Source: Streptomyces sp. NBC_01476
Lineage (GTDB): Bacteria; Actinomycetota; Actinomycetes; Streptomycetales; Streptomycetaceae
Length of the DNA: 64,000 nucleotides
Direction of reading: 5' to 3'
Assembly: GCF_036227265.1 (NCBI RefSeq)
Contig: NZ_CP109446.1
Location: 6,775,001 to 6,839,000 of the forward strand
Part shown: positions 1 through 8,305 of the stretch, piece after piece
How positions within the stretch are numbered: position 1 is the stretch's first letter
Layout of the letters: the number at the start of each line of letters is the position of its first letter
Made by a program: the position numbers and the translations under genes
Notes under the pieces: generated by a model
The model's database searches: none
Told to the model about the DNA's origin: nothing
Seen by the model: only the letters and a program-made list of their open reading frames with translations

Positions 1-211
1 GAATGCCAGGTTCGGTCCTGGCGCGGTACGTCCGGCGGCCCTGTCGTGGCGCCGAGCGGGCTGACCGGCGTCTGCCTGAGAGGACCCCGGCGTAATGGCG
101 TTCGGGCTGAGGCGGTGCTGAGTGCCGCGTCCGGTCGTGATCCGGCGCAGGACGATGAGACCCTAGGCTGGTCGGTCTCAGGTTCCCGTGTGCAGGAAGT
201 TGTAGGCGCCG

Positions 212-1423
212 ATGAACAACCAGCAAGCCGCCGCCGTGCCGGCCGACCCGACACAGCTGATGGTGGAGTTCACCCACGTGCACCGGTTCCTGGACCCGGC
301 CGAGCGGGGCGTGCAGACCTGGCGGGTCCGGCTTACGGCCCAGGACCGGCCGGTGGGGACTTTTCGGGTGACCCGCGGCTTGTACTGGAAGAGCGGCAAT
401 CTGCGTGAGCGGCTGTCCGATGAGCAGGGGTTCCCGGAGGTGGTGGCCGGGCAGCTGCTGAACTCCGACGGGTCGTTCAGTACCGCGTTCGAGGCTTTCG
501 TGGAGATGGCCGGCAGCATTGTGGTGGTGGAGCTGCTGGAGCTGGCCGAGCCCTGGGACGACGCGGCGCTGGTGGCCGGGGTGGTCGCCAGCATCATCGA
601 CCGCCTGGCGGACAACGACTGCGCCGTGGTCTTCCCCCGCGCCGACGAACCGGACGCCACACGCTGCCAGGAGGTGCTGGCGCAGGCCGCCGCACTGCTG
701 AGCGCCGCGTACTTCTCCGACGAGCTGCAGATCATCGACACCGCTCTGGACGCCCCGGAACAGGCCGCGAAGCAGGTACGCGGGCACCTGTGCGCGCGCA
801 TCGCCGTTGTGGGCGCCGATTTCTGGGACGAGGACGACGAGGGCACCGGCGATGAGGACTACCCGGTGCTCACGGCCCGGTCGGCGGCGGTGCTGCGCCG
901 TGCGCTGGAGGACCTGTCGGATGAGGCGTGGCGGGAGGTGGCGTCGCTGGGCGGAGAGCCGTTGGGCCCGGGTGTCGGCGGGTTGTTCGGTTCCCTGCCG
1001 CGGGTGACCTTCAACCAGGGCGGGCCGTGGCGGCGGCAGATGGCCCGTGCCTTTGATGACCTGGCGGCCGATCTGGCCGGCGGGGTCGAGGTCGTGCCGC
1101 GCTGTACGGGTGAGGAGATGGCGCTGCACCTGGGCATCGCTCGCGCCCGGGCACTGACGCGCAACCGCCCCCGACTGGTCGCCGAGAGCGTCGCCGGTCT
1201 CCCGGAGGACCGGCGCGACTTCGGGTGGGAAGCCGCCTCCGAGGAGCTGTTCGAGGACGGTGACGTGCTCATGCTGTTCGACCAGAGCCTGGACGGCATC
1301 GAGAACAGCGGCAACGAGGCTAACCAGGCGCTGGGCATGGTCAACCTCGCCCCGGTCGACTGGTTCACCGCGTTCGATGCCGACTTTGCCCGCGACCCCG
1401 GGCGAGGCTTCCGCAACCCCTGA
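212..1423 (+). CDS. Unassigned acidic protein, 403 aa
   Basis: I do not recognise a family. The protein is acidic, with Asp/Glu-rich stretches around residues 205-215 (DEDDEGTGDEDY) and no clear signal peptide or membrane segment, so a cytosolic location is likely. Coding character is strong: nearly every third base is G or C over the whole length. An AGGAAG sequence lies about 15 bases before the ATG, a rather long spacing. Residues 70-180 read as an alpha/beta arrangement with hydrophobic strands (SIVVVELLEL). The stop is followed by about 285 bases without a supported gene, then the convergent PD-(D/E)XK-like gene, so it is probably monocistronic. Function unknown. Confidence 0.7.
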   Translation: MNNQQAAAVPADPTQLMVEFTHVHRFLDPAERGVQTWRVRLTAQDRPVGTFRVTRGLYWKSGNLRERLSDEQGFPEVVAGQLLNSDGSFSTAFEAFVEMAGSIVVVELLELAEPWDDAALVAGVVASIIDRLADNDCAVVFPRADEPDATRCQEVLAQAAALLSAAYFSDELQIIDTALDAPEQAAKQVRGHLCARIAVVGADFWDEDDEGTGDEDYPVLTARSAAVLRRALEDLSDEAWREVASLGGEPLGPGVGGLFGSLPRVTFNQGGPWRRQMARAFDDLAADLAGGVEVVPRCTGEEMALHLGIARARALTRNRPRLVAESVAGLPEDRRDFGWEAASEELFEDGDVLMLFDQSLDGIENSGNEANQALGMVNLAPVDWFTAFDADFARDPGRGFRNP

Positions 1424-1709
1424 CCGCGGTAGCCCGCAGGTCGGCGCAGGTCACCGTCCGGTTTCCCGCGGAAGCCTCAACCCGAGTGAACGGGGTGGAA
1501 CCGGCGCGGTGTCGTGGGCGCCGGCCAGCGCCTGAGCCGAGGCGTCTTCGCGCCCGTGCCCTCGGCGGCGGCGAACGGCCCCCCAATCGTGCTGCACATG
1601 GCCAACTGCCGGGCCATCGACGGGAAGACGCTGCGACGCCCCACGGCCTGCCGGATGGATGGTGGGTTGCCGTTCTCGGGCACTGCGTCAGGCTGCCGTG
1701 GTGGAGGAG

Positions 1710-3278
1710 TCACCGGCCGCGCTGCGGAAGGTCTTCCTGGCGCAGGGCGAGATAGGTCTCGGGGGTTGCCGCTTCGAGAAGGTCGGGGTGCTCGGTGAGG
1801 TCGAGCGGTGGTTCCTGGGCGCTGGGCAGGAGCTGGTTCCACCGTTCGGTGTCGCCCCGGTCGTAGGCGGCGCGGACCCGGGGCGCGATACGGGGACGGG
1901 CGTCTTCCTGCTGTTCGCGGAAGATGCGCCCCTGGGTCCGGCGCCGTTCCAGCTCGGCGTCTTCATCGGCGTCCTCCTCGACGCGGTCGCGGTCTTCGGC
2001 CCGCATGCCGGGGGTGCGCTCCGCGATGGCCTGGTCTTCGCGGTGGAGCTGGGCGCAGGCGGCGAACAGGCGTCGGGACATGCCCAGTTGCAGCTCGGTG
2101 CCGGGGATGCGGCAGGTGAGGAAGTCGTCCAGGCCAATGGCCCGGGCCCATTCATAACGGGTTGGATCATCGGCGCCGATGGCCGCCCCGCGGGCACGTG
2201 TGCGTGCGGCGAGAGTTGCCTCGTCGTTTTCCAGCGGGGTGGTCAGCCCGTCGCGGCGGCGCCGGCGGGTGGTGCGGTCGCTGGACAGCGCGACGGTCCG
2301 CAAGCGTGATGCCGGGGCGGAGCGCAGGGCGAGGAAGGTGAGCATCTGGGCGCGGGCGGTGCCCATGAGGGCGTCGTCGTCCTCCCCGAGGTGGTCCTCC
2401 GGCGTGCTGGGGGCGCCGGGCGGAATTTTGCCACCGGGGTGGGGCAGGGGCGGGTTCCCCGGGTGATGGTCGTGGTCGACGGTCAGGAACAGATCGCCCC
2501 CGGGCTGGACCGAGGCACCGACCAGGACGCGGCGGTGCGCGTAGGCGCCCAGGATCTTGCTGCCGCCTTCGAGCTGGACCCAGCCGTCCCTGAGCCGTTT
2601 TACCCGGACGTTGCCGCCCTTGGCCTCGATGAGCCAGTACGCGTTCTCCGCCTCGTGCCGGCCCCACAGGTCCGGCAGCTTCAGCGAAGGGTTTTTGAAC
2701 AGGTGCTCCAGAGAGGGATCGGGTCCGCCGTCCTCGATGTGCCAGGTCTGGCCCAGGCCCATCAGCGAGCGGCACGCCCATTCGGCCATCGTCATGCCCA
2801 GTCGGTAGCCGAGCGCGTGGCGTGCGGACTGCTCGGTGGCGTACTCGTAGACCGCGTTGACCGTCAGCCGCCGCCCGGTACTGCCCGGCAGCGGCGCCTT
2901 GGGCTTCTTGGGAACGAAGTGGTGCATGCCGATGTACGCGTACAGCGGTGCGACGCGGGCGACGAGTTCGGCGTGGGCCAGCTGCGGGACGTGCAGCAGG
3001 TTCGGTGTGACGTCGCGGCCTACTTCGGTTGCGGCCTTGAGGATCTCGCGCCAGGTGGTGGTGGGCAGGTACCAGCCGTCGTGGTCCGGGAACGCGGCGT
3101 TCGACGGCCACGGGAGGGCGGCGGCGGTACGCCACTGTTTGAAGGGCCGGCTGTCCGGCCCGTCCCGGAACAGCACCGGTACGTCGATGCTGTCGGTATA
3201 GACCAGGGGTGGGGCGTCGTTCACGTTCGCAGGGATCACGCCGCCACTGTCCCAGGATCCGGCAGGGCCGGTCCCCAT
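1710..3278 (-). CDS. Putative PD-(D/E)XK-like nuclease-fold protein, 522 aa
   Basis: What is seen: a long protein whose central part contains PDLWGR near residue 202 and, after a hydrophobic strand, WLIEAKGG near residue 218. A PD followed 10-25 residues later by (D/E)xK in a strand is the signature of the PD-(D/E)XK nuclease fold. The C-terminal third is charged and helical (RVEEDADEDAELERRR), possibly coiled-coil. The reading frame stays open upstream to 3782, but that part is the other-frame shadow of the neighbouring HTH gene; I start at the ATG at 3278, 15 bases after that gene's stop (a GTG about 14 codons later is an alternative). It is probably co-transcribed with the HTH gene. Nuclease activity is inference; a transfer or defence role is possible but unproven. 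Confidence 0.6.
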   Translation of the reverse strand: MGTGPAGSWDSGGVIPANVNDAPPLVYTDSIDVPVLFRDGPDSRPFKQWRTAAALPWPSNAAFPDHDGWYLPTTTWREILKAATEVGRDVTPNLLHVPQLAHAELVARVAPLYAYIGMHHFVPKKPKAPLPGSTGRRLTVNAVYEYATEQSARHALGYRLGMTMAEWACRSLMGLGQTWHIEDGGPDPSLEHLFKNPSLKLPDLWGRHEAENAYWLIEAKGGNVRVKRLRDGWVQLEGGSKILGAYAHRRVLVGASVQPGGDLFLTVDHDHHPGNPPLPHPGGKIPPGAPSTPEDHLGEDDDALMGTARAQMLTFLALRSAPASRLRTVALSSDRTTRRRRRDGLTTPLENDEATLAARTRARGAAIGADDPTRYEWARAIGLDDFLTCRIPGTELQLGMSRRLFAACAQLHREDQAIAERTPGMRAEDRDRVEEDADEDAELERRRTQGRIFREQQEDARPRIAPRVRAAYDRGDTERWNQLLPSAQEPPLDLTEHPDLLEAATPETYLALRQEDLPQRGR

Positions 3279-3292
3279 TGAGACGAGACGTG

Positions 3293-4036
3293 TCAACCCG
3301 ATGCGCGGTCGGACACGGGCGGGGTGCTGGACGCCGGCCGCGCCGAGCTGCCTCCGCGACCCGCGGGTTGCGGGGGACTTGCTGCGCGGGCGGCGGCGCT
3401 GTTCTTGACGACGTCGTGTGCCTGCCAGGCCAGCCGGTAGGCGAGGAAGACCACTTGGAGGATCTCGTGCGTGGGTGCCTCGGGGGTCTCCAGCATTGTG
3501 TTCGGGACGTGGACGTGGTGGACGGCGTTGGCTGCCGCCGCGGTTCCTGCCGGCAGGAAGCCGTCCTCCTCGGCCCGGCGCAGCGAGGCGATCATGTTCG
3601 ATGACCAGTTTCCGGGCAGGTCGTCGTACAGGGCGTGTGAAATCTGGACAGCGGACAGCCGGACGACCTCCCAGGCCGAGGCGAGTGCCTTCTTGGGGTC
3701 GCTGGAGGCGAGCGCGCAGGCTGTGGCGAAGTCGGCTCCGGTGACCAGGTCCGGGATGTCGGAGCGTACCGAGGTCAGCCATTGCGGGACTTCTGGTGGG
3801 CGTCCTGCCGCGTTCTTGGCCTTCGCCCAGCGGCCTCGGTATTCCTCTTCGTCTCCGCCGAGTTCGACCACCAGTGCCCGGGCTACCGGCCAGGTGGGCA
3901 GCCGCCTCCCGATGAACGCGTCACTGACGGTGGTTTTGCCCTGGGCTGTGCGGCCTGCCAACTGCCGGAATGAGGGGTCGCCTGCCGCGGCGCGCAGCCG
4001 GCGCAGGTCGTCGGCGAATTCCTCGGCGCTGCTCAA
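3293..4036 (-). CDS. XRE-like helix-turn-helix regulator, 247 aa
   Basis: The N-terminal 65 residues have the layout common in actinobacterial HTH proteins: FADDLRRLRAAAG, then SFRQLAGRTAQGKTTVSDAFIG as the helix-turn-helix, then RRLPTWPVARALVVELGGDEEEY. The middle (residues 80-200) is helical and unassigned. The C-terminus is Ala/Pro/Ser-rich and low complexity. The gene lies 15 bases upstream of the PD-(D/E)XK-like gene on the same strand, so the two probably form an operon. Its promoter must lie in the 235-base divergent spacer shared with the sigma-like gene; that spacer holds the TGTCC palindromes listed separately, and autoregulation through them is a reasonable inference. Confidence 0.75.
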   Translation of the reverse strand: MSSAEEFADDLRRLRAAAGDPSFRQLAGRTAQGKTTVSDAFIGRRLPTWPVARALVVELGGDEEEYRGRWAKAKNAAGRPPEVPQWLTSVRSDIPDLVTGADFATACALASSDPKKALASAWEVVRLSAVQISHALYDDLPGNWSSNMIASLRRAEEDGFLPAGTAAAANAVHHVHVPNTMLETPEAPTHEILQVVFLAYRLAWQAHDVVKNSAAARAASPPQPAGRGGSSARPASSTPPVSDRASG

Positions 4037-4099
4037 CGGTTCCTCCGGCTGCTCGGCTGGCTGTCAAGCCTACGGCGGCGTCGTCGGCCCGGCCGCCGG

Positions 4100-4165
4100 T
4101 GTCCGGATGGTGTCCAGACAAGTGCCGCGGATGACCGACTGGCTGTCCGGACAGCCCCCGGACAG
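4100..4165. promoter_or_regulatory. Cluster of TGTCC(A/G)GACA palindromes, candidate operator
   Basis: In the spacer between the divergent HTH and sigma-like genes, TGTCCGGATG (4100-4109), TGTCCAGACA (4111-4120), the perfect 12-bp palindrome CTGTCCGGACAG (4143-4154) and the half site CCGGACAG (4158-4165) lie within 66 bases. The first two are spaced 11 bp start to start, about one helical turn. This is the arrangement expected of a multi-site operator. The binding protein is not known; the adjacent HTH protein is the obvious candidate. Confidence 0.5.
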
Positions 4166-4271
4166 TGTTCCGTGGTGTCCGCGAGCGACGCAGCAGGAGC
4201 GTCGGCGGCCTGCCTCGCCGGGAATTGCTCGGCAACTTTTTCGTCGTGCGTGAAGGAATTACAGCGTTCTG

Positions 4272-5186
4272 ATGCATAAAGCAGGACGACCGGCCTCTAC
4301 AAGCAGCATCGGCCGTGAGGCGTTGGCGGCGAGAGAACAGGCAGAGTTCATGGCTTTAGGTGGAAGACGACCGACGAGCGGGCCGGGCGGCCACCCTGGG
4401 GGCGGCGCGGACACCGAGCTGCCCGATCACGTGCGGCACGACCTGGAACGGGTCGCGGACCTGGCCCGGGCGGGTTTCACGGGTCCGCTGTACGAGCAGT
4501 TCGCCGCCGAGCTGTACCTGTACGCGTACGGCCGGCTGCGGAAGAAGATGCGCACCTGCGAGATTACCGTTCTCGCCGGCAAGTCGGCCACGCCGTTGTG
4601 GATGACGGAGGAGGAACTGTCCACGCTGCATCGCGACGATGCCGTCCGCGATCAGCTCGCGGTTCATACGATCGCCGCAGCCATGCAGCTCTTCATCAGA
4701 CGCCTCAAGCGCGGTGGGTACCGGCCGGCCGCCCACCGGGGCCGAGACGGCCGGCCCACCACGCTCAAGTCCTTCTTCTTCGGCATGTGCCTGATCGTGT
4801 TCCCGCGGGAGTTCGTCTCCTGGCGGGGCGAGCGCCAGGACCGGTTCCTGGCCGCGGCAGCGCGGATGCCATCCGACCTGGTCCAGCGGGCCCTGGGGCA
4901 GACGGTCCGCGAACCGGTGCCCGAGGCACTGGCCGATCTGTGCGACCGCGTGACCGGCCTCATCAGCAGCTCGCCACCACGCGTCAGAGCCGTCATGCTG
5001 CTGACGCTGCACGAATACTCGCAGAGCGGGATCGCCGACCTGCTGCACGTGAAGATTGGCGACGTGGAGAACGCCCGCTTCCGCTTCCGTCAGAAGGCCC
5101 GCGAGCGGATGCGCCGCGGCCAGCTCCGCCTGCTGCCGGGGATGCGAGCGGAGTCCCTGCGCAGGACGAGGACGCGAAACCGGTGA
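4272..5186 (+). CDS. Sigma-70-family-like (ECF-type) factor, 304 aa
   Basis: Residues 65-150 (LYEQFAAELYLYAYGRLRKKM ... AAAMQLFIRRLKRGGY) resemble a sigma region 2 helical core. Residues 230-285 contain a sigma region-4-type helix-turn-helix: SSPPRVRAVMLLTLHEYSQSGIADLL, then ENARFRFRQKARERMRRG. The usual ECF sequence is divergent, so the DNA-binding role rests mainly on region 4. GAAGGAATT lies about 14 bases before the ATG at 4272; an internal ATG at 4351 is an alternative. The stop codon overlaps the start of the next gene in GTGA, so the two proteins are translationally coupled. A sigma factor coupled to a small membrane protein suggests a sigma/anti-sigma-like pair, which is inference. 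Confidence 0.65.
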   Translation: MHKAGRPASTSSIGREALAAREQAEFMALGGRRPTSGPGGHPGGGADTELPDHVRHDLERVADLARAGFTGPLYEQFAAELYLYAYGRLRKKMRTCEITVLAGKSATPLWMTEEELSTLHRDDAVRDQLAVHTIAAAMQLFIRRLKRGGYRPAAHRGRDGRPTTLKSFFFGMCLIVFPREFVSWRGERQDRFLAAAARMPSDLVQRALGQTVREPVPEALADLCDRVTGLISSSPPRVRAVMLLTLHEYSQSGIADLLHVKIGDVENARFRFRQKARERMRRGQLRLLPGMRAESLRRTRTRNR

Positions 5187-5500
5187 GCCGGCTTCCTGAT
5201 CGTCCGGAAGATCTCCCGAGCGGAGATCCACCGCCGCAGCCGGGCTGGCATGGCCCTGTCGCCACCGTCACCACCCTTCTCAGTGGACAGGTGCCCGGGG
5301 CAGGCATGGCCATTGCCGGCACGCCCTGGTGGGCGGTGGCCGCCAGCGCGCTGGCGATGGCCCTCGTTTCGGCCGCCGTTCTGGCAGCCCAGATCCTCAT
5401 CCCGGACCAGTCAGCAGACAAGCTCGACTGGTGGCGCGAAGTCCTCCGCTACCGGGAAGGACGAGGCCGCACCCAGCAGTCCCAGCGCCGCGAAGACTGA
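5183..5500 (+). CDS. Small single-pass membrane protein coupled to sigma-like gene, 105 aa
   Basis: Starts at a GTG that overlaps the preceding stop (GTGA, 5183-5186). The N-terminal ~45 residues are Pro/Gly-rich (SRLPDRPEDLPSGDPPPQPG). One strong hydrophobic helix follows (WWAVAASALAMALVSAAVL, about residues 49-70), then a charged tail (LDWWREVLRYREGRGRTQQ). The coupling makes a functional link to the sigma-like factor likely, for example membrane tethering, but no known anti-sigma motif such as the zinc HxxxCxxC is present. No family recognised. Confidence 0.65.
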   Translation: MSRLPDRPEDLPSGDPPPQPGWHGPVATVTTLLSGQVPGAGMAIAGTPWWAVAASALAMALVSAAVLAAQILIPDQSADKLDWWREVLRYREGRGRTQQSQRRED

Positions 5501-5951
5501 CCCCCGCATCCGCGCACACGAGTCGGCGTCGGCCGGGGCGGCAGCGCTTGGCCGTCGTTGCGCCGGACAACCTACTGAGGCGGACACGGTAGGGGATCAA
5601 CCACCCTGGGCCGCCGGGTTGTGGGGCGCAACCCCCCGCCCGGCTTGGCACCGCGATCTGTAGGCCGGGCGGCTGGTCGTGGCGCGCAGTTGCGGGAGAA
5701 ACGCCGCCAGCTGGTGCGCGCTGCAGGGCCGGTACGGAGATGGTTGGGCATGGTCACCCTGCCGAGGATCATGCCCATGCTCGCCTCGCCGGGCCGTCTG
5801 CCCCTGCCGGGCGGTGACGACCGGTGGGCGGCAGAGACCAAGCAGGACGGCCAGCGGGTCGTCATCTACGCCCCGGGCGACGGGACGGTGGAGTTCCGGT
5901 CCCGGTCCGGCGAGGACATCACCGCGGCCTACACGGACCTGCACGTTCTAG

Positions 5952-7631
5952 CCTTCGCGTTTCGTTTGCGGTTGCGTCCGGATCTTGAGCGGGAACGCGA
6001 AAGTGCCTTCTGAGCTGGGATGATGAGGCTTGTCTAGGGCTTCTGTCACCACAGCAGGAAGGCACTTTCTGCGTGCACACTACCGGGTCACGTCCCAAGC
6101 TGGTCGTGTCGGCCGACGGTCACGGGGTGGTCAGCCACGCGGGTTCCCGGCTTTTGGCCGACCTCGCTGATGCCACCGGCCTGACAGCGGCCTTCACCGA
6201 CACACTGCGCCGGCTTCGTCCGCGTGGCACCGGGCACGATCCGGGCAGGATCGCGGTCGATGTGGCGGTGATGCTCGCCGACGGCGGCGAGGCCATCAGC
6301 GACCTGGCCCTACTGCGTGACCAGGCCCCCGTGTTCGGCCCGGTCGCCTCCACCGCGACTGCCTGGCGTCTGCTGGCCGGCCTTGATCCGGCCGCACTCG
6401 CCGGACTGCGCGGGTCCAGGGCCGCGGCCCGGGACCTCGCCTGGCTGCAGGCCGCCGAGACCCGAGAAGGCATACCGTCGGCCCGTGCCGGCGGCCGGGA
6501 CCTGCCCGGCCTGGTCCTGGACATCGACGCCACCCTGGTGACCTGCCACTCCGACAAGGAGGAGGCGGCGCCCACCTACAAACGCGGGTTCGGCTACCAC
6601 CCTCTGCTGTGCTTCCTGGACAACACCGGCGAGGCCCTGGCCGGCGTGCTGCGGCCGGGCAACGCGGGCGCGAACACCGCAACCGACCACATCACCGTCC
6701 TGGATGGGGCACTGGCCCAGATCCCCGACGCCCACCGCCACGGCACCCCGATCCTGGTCCGCACCGACAGCGCCGGCGGCGCGAAAACCTTCCTCGCCCA
6801 CCTGCGTTCCCTGCGGGACCGGGGCATCCGCACGTCGTTCTCCGTCGGATACGCAGTCACCGAACCGGTCCGCCGGGCGGTCCGTGCCCTGCCCGACCGG
6901 TTCTGGCATCCGGCTCTGGAGCAGGACGGCACCTTGCGGGCCGGCGCCGAGGTCGCCGAGCTGACCGGCATGCTCGACCTGGCCGGACACCCCGACGGCA
7001 CCCGGATCATCGTCCGACGCGAACGCCCCCACCCGGGCGCGCAGTTGTCGCTGTCCGACCTCGACGAGGGCATGCGCCACCAGGCGTTCATCACCGACAC
7101 TCCCGTCGGTGAAGGCTCGCTGCAGTTCCTGGAGGTCCGCCACCGCGGGCATGCCCGCGTCGAGGACCGCATCCGATGCGGCAAGACCACCGGCTTCGGC
7201 CGCTTCCCCTCCCGCCACTTCGCCATCAACCAAGCGTGGCTGGAGCTGGCACTGACCGCCATCGACCTGCTCGCATGGACCCAGACCCTCCTGCTGGACG
7301 GCGAACTGGCCACCGCCGAGCCGAAGAAACTCCGCTACCGCCTGCTGCACGCAGCCGCCCGCCTCACCCGTGGCGGGCGACGCCTCCACCTGCGGATCGC
7401 CGCCACCTGGCCCTGGCGCCACGAGCTGACCACAGCATTCACCCGTCTCGCGGCCCTACCCAGACCAGCCACCTGAGCCAACGACCAGTCGCTGTCCGCC
7501 CACGACCCGAGGAGCCCTGGAGCACCCGACCCGAGCGTCGGGCCAAAGCCATACCCACCCCACACAAACCGCGACGACCACCGAAAAGAGACGTCAGCCC
7601 AGCTCAGCCAAGCCCAACCGAAACAGCGAGG
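5952..7631 (+). mobile_element. IS1380-family insertion sequence, 1,680 bp
   Basis: Inverted ends begin CCTTCGCGTTTCG on the left and, read inward from the right, CCTCGCTGTTTCG. Each is flanked by CTAG (5948-5951 and 7632-7635), a 4-bp target duplication. One transposase gene fills the element. Excising the element with one CTAG restores the ligase frame perfectly, which confirms both boundaries. Confidence 0.9.
6073..7476 (+). CDS. IS1380-family transposase, 467 aa
   Basis: DDE transposase of full family length. The acidic triad is visible: first Asp in VLDIDATLVT (about residue 152), second in VRTDSAGGAKTFL (about 233), and the Glu in EVRHRGHARVEDRI (about 360). It catalyses cut-and-paste movement of the surrounding 1,680-bp element. 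The GTG start follows an AGGAAGG sequence at a usable distance. The frame is intact from end to end, so the element may still be active. The C-terminal 60 residues are Arg/Leu-rich, typical of the family. Confidence 0.93.
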   Translation: MHTTGSRPKLVVSADGHGVVSHAGSRLLADLADATGLTAAFTDTLRRLRPRGTGHDPGRIAVDVAVMLADGGEAISDLALLRDQAPVFGPVASTATAWRLLAGLDPAALAGLRGSRAAARDLAWLQAAETREGIPSARAGGRDLPGLVLDIDATLVTCHSDKEEAAPTYKRGFGYHPLLCFLDNTGEALAGVLRPGNAGANTATDHITVLDGALAQIPDAHRHGTPILVRTDSAGGAKTFLAHLRSLRDRGIRTSFSVGYAVTEPVRRAVRALPDRFWHPALEQDGTLRAGAEVAELTGMLDLAGHPDGTRIIVRRERPHPGAQLSLSDLDEGMRHQAFITDTPVGEGSLQFLEVRHRGHARVEDRIRCGKTTGFGRFPSRHFAINQAWLELALTAIDLLAWTQTLLLDGELATAEPKKLRYRLLHAAARLTRGGRRLHLRIAATWPWRHELTTAFTRLAALPRPAT

Positions 7632-8124
7632 CTAGGAGCGGCGCTTCGAGGAATGCCGGCAGTCCTGGACGGCGAGATCATCGCCCTGGACGAGAACGGC
7701 CACGCCGACTTCGAGCGGCTTCAGACCCGGATGGGACTGGCCCGCTCCCCCCAGCTGGCCGCCCGCCGTGCAGAATCCGTACCCGCGCACCTGCGTGTTC
7801 GACGTTTTAATTCTTGGCGCCGACAGCCTGTTGAGGCGGCCCTATGCCGAGCGAAGGCAGACGCTTCGATCACTGGAGCTGGCCGGGCCGAACTGCTCGG
7901 TGCCGGACGCGGTCGTCGGACGCAGCGCCCAGGCTCTCGCACACACCCGGGCCGCGAATGTGGAAGGAATCGTCTGCAAGGACCTCGCGTCGGTCTACAA
8001 ACCCGGGGTCCGGTCCCGGTCCTGGGTCAAGATCAAAAACACCCTGTATTCCCTCGTTCAGTCAGATCGTTACCCGCGCCACCGAAGTCAAGAATCCCTC
8101 CCGATGACCCATCCCGTTACCGAT

Positions 8125-8144
8125 AATCAGGTAACTACCTGATT
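8125..8144. repeat. 20-bp palindrome AATCAGGTA-AC-TACCTGATT
   Basis: A perfect 9-bp inverted repeat with a 2-bp centre at the very end of the ligase remnant. It is AT-rich relative to its surroundings. It could be an operator remnant or, as RNA, a tight hairpin; there is no U-tract, so termination is not obvious. Confidence 0.4.
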
Positions 8145-8305
8145 CACCGGGCGGAAAGTGATGGAGGCGACGCCCTGTTAGATAGCACATCCTAAGCCAG
8201 CATGGATGCATCTCGGGCAGAGACTCGGCCGAAATGTGGGTGACCCCTACTGCCTGCACGAGACCCCCGCGATCACACTCACGGCGACGGCCGAACCTAC
8301 GCCTT

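Larger units (their letters stand above)
5750..8142 (+). pseudogene. ATP-dependent DNA ligase, split by an IS1380 element and frameshifted
   Basis: The 5' part (5750-5951) encodes MPMLASPGRLPL and WAAETKQDGQRV, the adenylation motif I (KxDG) of ATP-dependent ligases. Removing the insertion and one CTAG copy rejoins the frame exactly as DLHVLGAALRGMPAVLDGEII (junction at 5951/7636), continuing with FERLQTRMGL. A second lesion, a +1 shift between about 7770 and 7800, moves the rest (CVFDVLILGADSLLRRPYAERR ... VEGIVCKDLASVYKPG ... SWVKIKN) to another frame. The protein then ends soon after motif V, so the usual OB-fold C-terminus is missing. The gene is dead. Related intact enzymes seal nicks, often in end-joining; the 5' side holds no partner gene here. 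Confidence 0.85.

Noticed and set aside
1598..1640. CRAIDGKTLRR on the plus strand, resembling the IDGKTLRG motif of ISAs1-type transposases
   Set aside because: The similarity covers only about nine residues and the surrounding frame does not look like a transposase; could be chance.
3279..3782. 168-codon N-terminal extension of the PD-(D/E)XK-like gene
   Set aside because: It overlaps the HTH gene in another frame and has the Arg/Pro-rich look of a shadow; the ATG at 3278 is adopted.
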